DNA from: JAHIEZ01 sp964598275 | GTDB lineage: Bacteria > Patescibacteriota > Microgenomatia > UBA12405 | Length of the DNA: 18,391 bases | Direction of reading: 5' to 3' | NCBI GenBank assembly: GCA_964598275.1 | Contig: CAZRAZ010000013.1 | Span: 1-18,391, forward strand | Shown here: in pieces, positions 13,161-18,391 of the stretch | How the letters are laid out: every line of letters begins with the position of its first letter | Position numbering within the stretch: the stretch's first letter is position 1 | The notes under the pieces: generated by a model | Told to the model about the DNA's origin: nothing | Seen by the model: only the letters and a program-made list of their open reading frames with translations | The model's database searches: none | Made by a program: the position numbers and the translations under genes

Positions 13161-14075
13161 ATGGAGAGAAATTTAGAAGATAAACTGTTGTTATTTTTGG
13201 AATACTTGGAAGTGGAAAAAAACTGTTCGCAGTTGACGGTGAGGAATTACAAACATTATTTGCAAGAATTAATTGACTTTTTGGATGGAAAAGGTAAACG
13301 GGCGGCTCTGATTGAGGATATAACGGTAGAAAACGTGAGACGATTCAGACTGGAGTTAGTGAGACGGGGTTTGCAGTCGGTGACACAGGGTTATTATATT
13401 ATTGCTATTCGTTCTTTTTTGAAGTGGTTGGCAAAAAAGGATGTTGTCGCTTTGTCGGCAGAAAAATTGGATGTGCCCAAAAGAAAGGATAAATCGTTAA
13501 AATTTTTAAACATGGAACAGTTAGACAGATTGTTAAAACAGCCTTTGATGTCAACAGATATCGGCCTAAGGGATCGGGTAATATTAGAGATGTTGTTTTC
13601 GACGGGATTGAGAGTGTCGGAATTGACGGCTTTAAATCGAGAACAAATAGATTTAAAGACCAGAGAGCTGGGGGTGGTGGGCAAGGGCGGTCGGGCCAGG
13701 GTGGTCTTTATTTCTAAAAGGGTAGTCCCCTACTTGGAAAGATATCTAGCAAGAAGAACGGATAGGTATAAACCTTTATTTATTAATTTAAAAAAAAGAA
13801 GTATCACCGACAGTGACGAAAAAGTGAGATTATCCAGTCGTTCGGTGCAAAGGATAATTAAGGCATACGCGCGCGGGGCTAAGTTGCCGGTGATGGCCAC
13901 TCCTCATACTTTAAGGCATAGTTTAGCGACTGACTTGCTAATGGCCGGGGCTGATTTGCGGTCGGTACAAGAAATATTGGGACATAAAAATATTGCCACT
14001 ACCCAAATTTATACTCATGTGACCGATCGGCATTTAAAGTTGGTTCATGACAAATTTCACGAAGGTAATAGATAA
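13161..14075 (+). CDS. Tyrosine recombinase, XerC/XerD type
   Basis: 304 residues, typical for XerC/D. It cuts and rejoins DNA through a tyrosine, usually to resolve chromosome dimers at dif. The N-terminal SAM-like core-binding domain (about 1-90) contains SQLTVRNYKHYLQELIDFL. The catalytic set is complete: Arg150 (STGLRVSEL), Lys174 (VVGKGGRAR), His248 and Arg251 (HTLRHSLATDLL), His274 (LGHKNIATTQIYTHV) and Tyr283. It stands alone between two repeat-rich non-coding regions. Whether it is the sole chromosomal Xer or serves a local element cannot be settled from the window; full length and normal base skew favour a resident gene. Confidence 0.92.
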   Translation: MERNLEDKLLLFLEYLEVEKNCSQLTVRNYKHYLQELIDFLDGKGKRAALIEDITVENVRRFRLELVRRGLQSVTQGYYIIAIRSFLKWLAKKDVVALSAEKLDVPKRKDKSLKFLNMEQLDRLLKQPLMSTDIGLRDRVILEMLFSTGLRVSELTALNREQIDLKTRELGVVGKGGRARVVFISKRVVPYLERYLARRTDRYKPLFINLKKRSITDSDEKVRLSSRSVQRIIKAYARGAKLPVMATPHTLRHSLATDLLMAGADLRSVQEILGHKNIATTQIYTHVTDRHLKLVHDKFHEGNR

Positions 14076-14271
14076 GTCCTATAATTGGGTGTTTTTTATA
14101 CAAAAAGAGGGGGAAACCCTATTTAGAAGGAAGGGAGGGGTTTGTGGTGTATTTTTCCCGTAAAATAGGACAAAAATTGAAATTAGTACCCTTTTGGCAG
14201 AGTTAGTGTGCGGCTGCTAAATTGGAGTTTGGGTTATTGGATAGCTTATAGTATCGACTTTTCACCTATCC

Positions 14272-14291
14272 CCTGCCTGCCGGCAGGCAGG
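14272..14291. repeat. Perfect 20-bp palindrome CCTGCCTGCCGGCAGGCAGG
   Basis: Two 10-bp arms with no loop, GC-rich in an AT-rich gap. It lies between the convergent xer and gyrA genes. I believe similar sequences are common in Patescibacteria genomes, but cannot check here. Confidence 0.9.
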
Positions 14292-14337
14292 CCTACTCTT
14301 TTGTGTGTATAGGTTGAATACTTTTGCTTTGGTGGGC

Positions 14338-14361
14338 AAAAAAGTATCTTATAACTTTTTT
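14338..14361 (-). terminator. Possible gyrA terminator
   Basis: AAAAAAGT (14338-14345) pairs with ACTTTTTT (14354-14361) across an 8-nt loop, about 22 nt beyond the gyrA stop. The stem ends in T-runs in either direction but has little GC, so it may be weak or bidirectional. Confidence 0.4.
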
Positions 14362-14382
14362 GAGAGATGGCCTATATAACAC

Positions 14383-17016
14383 CTAGGATTGATCTTCGGG
14401 GTTAGCTTCGAGTCTTTGAAGGACGGTCATGGCGTTGACTTTGTCTTCAATGGTTTTAAAGCGCATGAGGATAACGCCTCTGGTATTGCGGCCAAGTTGG
14501 GGAATGTTTTTTAGGGGTAGTCTGATAGTAATGGCGTGTTTTGAGGTGAGAATGACCTGTCGGTGGTTTTGGTTAACAACTTGAGCAACGGCTACCAGTC
14601 CGGTTCGATTGCTTAAGTTAGCAACCTTGACACCAATACCACCTCTTTTTTGGAGAGGATAAAGATAGGCGTTACTACGTTTACCAACGCCTTTTTCGGA
14701 GACGACTAAGATGTGTTCGAAGCTGTCTTTGGCGTTTTGTTTTGGCGGAATAACGTCCATGCTGACTAAAAAATCATCTTCCTTAAGGTGGATACCGCGA
14801 ACGCCGCGGGTGTGACGGCCCATCGGTCTGGAATCGGTTTCTAAAAAGCGGATACACTTACCTTTTTTACTAACCAAAAAAACAAAATCAGAACCGTCGG
14901 TTAATTTGGCCCAAGTCAGCTGGTCTTTGGCATCAAGTTTGATGGCAATAAGACCATTTTGGCGGATGTTTTGGAATTGTTTGAGAGAAGTTTTTTTGAC
15001 GATACCATTTTTTGTAGCCAAAAGAATATATTTTTGGCTGGAAATGGTATCTTTATTAAGTGGAAGAATAGCCTGAACCCTTTCCTCGGCGGTAATGTTA
15101 ATTAAATTGATAACGGCTTGACCCTTGGATTGGCGGGTGCTGTCGACAATTTCCCAAACCTTAGTTTTAAAAACCCGACCCTTGTTGGTAAAGAAAAGCA
15201 AATCATCGTGGGTTTGGACCGAAAGAACACAATCAATTTCATCTTCTTGTTTGGTAGACATGCCAAGAACACCGACACCGCCCCTTTGTTGGGTTCGATA
15301 AGTGTCTTTGGCCAGTCTTTTGATGTAACCGGTTTTGGTTAAGCTAACCAGGGCGGGAACATCGGGAACCAGGTCTTCTTCGGAAAAATCTTTAAGACTT
15401 TTGACAAAAATTTTAGTACGGCGGGGGTCGCTGTATTTTTCGAGAATGTATTTATTTTCTTTTTTGAGTTCTTTGATCATTCTTTTTTGGTCGGTAAGAA
15501 TGATGGTTAAGTCTTCAATGATTTTTTCGGTTTGGCCATATTCTTCTTCAATTTTTTGTCTTTCCAGAGCGGCCAGACGGCGAAGCTGCATTTCTAAAAT
15601 AGCATTGGCCTGAAGATCGGTTAAATTGAATTTAGACATTAAATTAAGGCGGGCAGAGTCGACGGTTTTGGAGGCGCGGATGGTTTTGATGACAGCATCA
15701 AGATTGTCCAGAGCAATTTTTAGACCTTTTAAAATGTGATGATGCAGGTAAGCTGACTTAAGATCAAAGACGGTGCGACGGCGAATAACGATTTGGCGGT
15801 GACGGAGGAATAAAAGAATGATTTGGCGTAAGTTTAGGGTTTGGGGAACGCCGTTGACTAAGGCTAACATGTTGGCCGAATAAGAAGTTTGGAGGGTGGT
15901 AAACTTGAACAGTTTATTAAGAACTGATTTTGGTCGACCGCCTCTTTTGACTTCGATGACAATTCTGATGCCGTGACGATCTGATTCGTCCCGAAGATCG
16001 GTAATACCTTTGATCCTTTTGTCTCTAACCATATTGGCAATTTTTTGGACTAAATCGGCTTTGTTGATTTGGTATGGAATTTGAGTGACAATGATTTTGG
16101 CTTTGCCGTTTTTTGATTCTTCAATTTTGGTTTTGGAGCGAATCATAAATTTACCTTGGCCGGTTTGGTACATTTGGTGAATGCCTTCTTGACCATAGAT
16201 TTCACCATAGGTGGGAAAATCAGGACCGGTGACCACCCGCAGAAGGTTTTCGACGGTGGTTTTGGTTTCCAGGTTGTACTTTTGGTTGTCAAGGGCGGTA
16301 ACCGGAGCCAGAACCCGATCGCGGGTACTCTGTTTTTCTAAAAGGGGCTTAATTTCCAAGTTATTATCTTTGATTTTTTCAAGACTGGTTTGATTTAGGA
16401 CAATATCGATGGCTTGACAAATTTCGCCGATATTGTGAGGAGGGATTTTGGTGGCCATACCAACGGCAATACCGTCGGCGCCGTTTAGAAGAAGAGCGGG
16501 AATTTGAGCCGGCAGAACAGTTGGTTCTTGGATGGTGCCATCGAAATTTTGGGTAGTATCGACGGTGTCTTTGTCGATGTCGGTTATCAATTCGGTACTG
16601 ATTTTAGACATTTTGGCTTCAGTGTACCTCATAGCGGCTGGCGGGTCGTTATCGATTGAGCCAAAATTGCCTTGACCTTTGACCAGAGGATAGCGGAGAG
16701 AAAATTCTTGGGCCATTCTGACCATAGCGTTGTAAACAGATTGATCGCCGTGAGGATGATATTTACCCAAGACTTCGCCGACGACCTTGGCAGATTTGGA
16801 ATATTTACCGCCGGGAGTGAGGTTCATTTGGTGCATGGCAAAAATAATGCGGCGGTGAACCGGTTTTAGACCATCACGAACATCGGGTAAGGCTCGGGCG
16901 ACAATGACACTCATGGCATAGTCGAGATAGGATTTTTCCATTTCGGCAACAATGCCGACGGGTAGAATTTTACCGTATTTGGTATTGATGGTGGTTTGGG
17001 GATCCTGTGTTGGCAT
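14383..17016 (-). CDS. gyrA: DNA gyrase subunit A
   Basis: 877 residues. The breakage-rejoining subunit that, with GyrB, introduces negative supercoils. The N-terminal winged-helix domain has GKYHPHGDQSVYNAMVRMAQ and the catalytic Tyr131 in AAMRYTEAKM. The coiled-coil tower and then the C-terminal beta-pinwheel follow. The GyrA box reads QQRGGVG (576-582) instead of the usual QRRGGKG. About 35 extra residues lie between IDIVLNQ (about 209) and VVTGPDFPT (about 261) compared with E. coli. At quinolone-contact positions there are Gln92 (E. coli Ser83) and Asn96 (E. coli Asp87). ATG is 3 nt after the gyrB stop with no Shine-Dalgarno, so it is coupled to gyrB. ParC is an alternative, but the box and C-terminal repeats favour GyrA. 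Confidence 0.93.
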   Translation of the reverse strand: MPTQDPQTTINTKYGKILPVGIVAEMEKSYLDYAMSVIVARALPDVRDGLKPVHRRIIFAMHQMNLTPGGKYSKSAKVVGEVLGKYHPHGDQSVYNAMVRMAQEFSLRYPLVKGQGNFGSIDNDPPAAMRYTEAKMSKISTELITDIDKDTVDTTQNFDGTIQEPTVLPAQIPALLLNGADGIAVGMATKIPPHNIGEICQAIDIVLNQTSLEKIKDNNLEIKPLLEKQSTRDRVLAPVTALDNQKYNLETKTTVENLLRVVTGPDFPTYGEIYGQEGIHQMYQTGQGKFMIRSKTKIEESKNGKAKIIVTQIPYQINKADLVQKIANMVRDKRIKGITDLRDESDRHGIRIVIEVKRGGRPKSVLNKLFKFTTLQTSYSANMLALVNGVPQTLNLRQIILLFLRHRQIVIRRRTVFDLKSAYLHHHILKGLKIALDNLDAVIKTIRASKTVDSARLNLMSKFNLTDLQANAILEMQLRRLAALERQKIEEEYGQTEKIIEDLTIILTDQKRMIKELKKENKYILEKYSDPRRTKIFVKSLKDFSEEDLVPDVPALVSLTKTGYIKRLAKDTYRTQQRGGVGVLGMSTKQEDEIDCVLSVQTHDDLLFFTNKGRVFKTKVWEIVDSTRQSKGQAVINLINITAEERVQAILPLNKDTISSQKYILLATKNGIVKKTSLKQFQNIRQNGLIAIKLDAKDQLTWAKLTDGSDFVFLVSKKGKCIRFLETDSRPMGRHTRGVRGIHLKEDDFLVSMDVIPPKQNAKDSFEHILVVSEKGVGKRSNAYLYPLQKRGGIGVKVANLSNRTGLVAVAQVVNQNHRQVILTSKHAITIRLPLKNIPQLGRNTRGVILMRFKTIEDKVNAMTVLQRLEANPEDQS

Positions 17017-17019
17017 TTT

Positions 17020-18391
17020 TTAGATATCGAGAGTAGCCAGATGGGCGTGAGTCTGAATAAATTTTTTGCGGGGAGGAACATCTTTGCTCATCAAAGTAGA
17101 AAAAGTTTCGTCGGCTTTTTGAGCATCAGTGATGGTGATTTTTTTTAAAATGCGAGTAGCGGGATTCATGGTGGTTTCCCACAATTGTTGAGGATTCATT
17201 TCTCCTAAACCTTTGTAACGCTGAATGTCGTATTTTTTGCCGATTTCCAGGGTCTTTAGATAATCTTCTTTTTCTTCTTCGGTATAGACGTATCGGGAGG
17301 TTTTGCCCTGTTTAATTTTATAAAGTGGGGGCATAGAGAGATAAACATGACCGTTTTCGATGGTGTAGGGCATGTGACGGAATAAAAAGGTTAAAAGCAG
17401 GGTGGAGATATGGGCGCCGTCGACGTCGGCGTCGGACATAAGGATGATGCGGTGATAACGAAGTTTTTCGGTGGCCAGAGTTTCGCCTATGCCCATACCG
17501 AGAGCGATGATTAAGTCTTTTAGTTTGACGGAGCCAACAATTTTGTCGAGACGCATATTTTCGGTGTTGATAGCTTTACCCCAGAGAGGTAGAATGGCTT
17601 GGAATTTGCGGTCGCGGCCTTGCTTGGCACTATTATGGACAAAGATTCCTGAAGCCAGAGCAAAGTTGTGGTATTTGGGAATTTCAATATCGTAGACATC
17701 GATTTTTTTCTTCAAATAAACTATTTTTTTGATACGATGGTTGTAGAACTTAACTGCTTGGTGTAAAGAAAAGTCATCATTATCAAAAAATCTTTCTTTT
17801 AAGGTTGAATAGCGAAGCAAATTTTTATTGTTGAGTTTGTTGAAGTCTTTATGGTGACGATGGCTACCGTCTTTTATCAAGTATTTTTTGTTTTTGAGGT
17901 TATAGTTGTCAGAAAGAACATGGGTAAAAAGCCAACGGTGTTCGCCCGGGTCGAAGATCATTTCGTAACCTTTTATGGTAATTCTTTTACCGAGACGGGA
18001 AAGTTGTTTCCTTAGGGGCATGAGAGAATCTTTGGTGTTAAGATCGACGGCTTTTTTATAATTTCCATTGCGGGTCATAAACTTATGATTGGGAGTACAG
18101 ACGATTTTTTGCTGGTTGTCGAGAATTACTTTGATAACTTGGGTATTTTTTTTGGTCAGGTGAGGGTTTTTGATTGGGGCAATGCAAATGTTTCTTTGTT
18201 TATTGACGGCGTAACAGTAATTGATTTTGCCTTTTTGACTTTCTTTGACTAGTTGTCTCATATTCAGGTTTCGCCCATCAAGTAAGGCAACTTTTGTGTT
18301 TCCGGAAAAACAGCCGCCGGCACTGTCGCCTTCGACAATAAAAAGTTCTGAATCGGCGGGGGTTTTTGACTGACAGTCGGCCCATTTGCCG
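17020..18391 (-). CDS. gyrB: DNA gyrase subunit B, N-terminus off window, with an intein
   Basis: The frame is open from the window edge to TAA at 17022-17020. The N-extein fragment GKWADCQSKTPADSELFIVEG precedes the TOPRIM motif EGDSAGG, where the intein interrupts it. The C-extein resumes SAKQGRDRKFQAILPLWGK and has the TOPRIM metal site SDADVDGAHI and QRYKGLGEMN near the end. The ATPase domain lies outside the window. An internal ATG at 18261 is within the intein and is not a start. At the position of E. coli Lys447 (LPLKGK) there is Trp. Forms the gyrB-gyrA operon. Confidence 0.95.
   Translation of the reverse strand, partial: GKWADCQSKTPADSELFIVEGDSAGGCFSGNTKVALLDGRNLNMRQLVKESQKGKINYCYAVNKQRNICIAPIKNPHLTKKNTQVIKVILDNQQKIVCTPNHKFMTRNGNYKKAVDLNTKDSLMPLRKQLSRLGKRITIKGYEMIFDPGEHRWLFTHVLSDNYNLKNKKYLIKDGSHRHHKDFNKLNNKNLLRYSTLKERFFDNDDFSLHQAVKFYNHRIKKIVYLKKKIDVYDIEIPKYHNFALASGIFVHNSAKQGRDRKFQAILPLWGKAINTENMRLDKIVGSVKLKDLIIALGMGIGETLATEKLRYHRIILMSDADVDGAHISTLLLTFLFRHMPYTIENGHVYLSMPPLYKIKQGKTSRYVYTEEEKEDYLKTLEIGKKYDIQRYKGLGEMNPQQLWETTMNPATRILKKITITDAQKADETFSTLMSKDVPPRKKFIQTHAHLATLDI
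17632..18312 (-). mobile_element. GyrB intein, 227 residues, HNH-type
   Basis: Begins with Cys (CFSGNTKVALLDGRN, codon at 18312) directly after GDSAGG and ends VYDIEIPKYHNFALASGIFVHN, with Ser of SAKQG as +1. Block B is CTPNHKF. Between the splicing halves is a short insert with HRHHKDFNKLNNKNL, an HNH-type homing endonuclease signature, probably reduced. Both ends and the insertion site are very similar to the Synechocystis Ssp GyrB intein (CFSGDTLVALTDGR... ...NFALASGVFVHN). All residues needed for splicing are present. Confidence 0.94.

Larger units (their letters stand above)
14076..14382. other. 307-bp non-coding region between xer and gyrA
   Basis: Convergent gap. It holds CCTATAATT (14078); a CCTATTT/AAATAGG inverted repeat enclosing a G-rich stretch; a GGATAG...CTATCC inverted repeat (about 14238-14271) containing a near-copy of the 12549 repeat; the 20-bp palindrome at 14272; and an AT-rich hairpin at 14338. 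No reading frame or tRNA seen. Confidence 0.65.

Noticed and set aside
18259..18261. Separate gene starting at the ATG at 18261
   Set aside because: The frame runs on upstream to the window edge as gyrB extein plus intein start; this ATG is within the intein.

Overview
The window looks like a chromosomal piece of a Candidate Phyla Radiation (Patescibacteria) bacterium, possibly of the Microgenomates group; the lineage is inferred. The grounds are small, tightly packed and overlapping genes, a low-GC genome, stripped-down versions of housekeeping proteins, inteins in replication genes, and a single XerC/D-type recombinase. The + strand is G- and T-rich over both + and - genes, so the window seems to lie on one replichore. 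The Fic gene is the visible exception.

Layout. (1) 1-1320, minus strand: a histidine module. A consensus promoter fires at the ATG of a 14-residue peptide (METRKDSFHHGHTL). A terminator with a competing antiterminator follows, then a structured spacer, tRNA-His(GTG), and hisS, which runs off the window. The last base of the encoded tRNA CCA is the first base of the hisS ATG. (2) 1330-2602, minus: two secreted or anchored envelope proteins, bounded by GC-rich hairpins. (3) 2655-5812, plus: a histidine-free metallo-beta-lactamase-fold relative and dnaB carrying a 425-residue LAGLIDADG intein. (4) 5781-7849, minus: a Nudix hydrolase, a Fic protein with an altered active-site motif, an IS30-type transposase remnant and tRNA-Leu(CAA). 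Fic plus the IS remnant look like an acquired patch beside a tRNA. (5) 8036-12347, plus: a seven-gene compact operon (Lgt-like, DksA/TraR-like, lspA, RluA-like, LytR_C protein, yebC, membrane protein). (6) 12348-14382: xerC/D-like gene flanked by long non-coding stretches with many short repeats, hairpins and a 20-bp perfect palindrome. (7) 14383-18391, minus: gyrA preceded by gyrB. gyrB is cut by the window end and holds a 227-residue HNH-type intein.

How they work together: hisS and tRNA-His appear to be controlled by ribosome-mediated attenuation that senses charged tRNA-His. DnaB and gyrase serve replication, and each must splice out an intein before it can work. The Lgt-like protein and LspA form a lipoprotein-maturation pair. 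At six gene or peptide starts preceded by intergenic DNA, a -10 box lies only 5-7 nt before the ATG, so leaderless mRNAs look like the default at operon heads. None of the 17 visible stop codons of intact genes is TGA.
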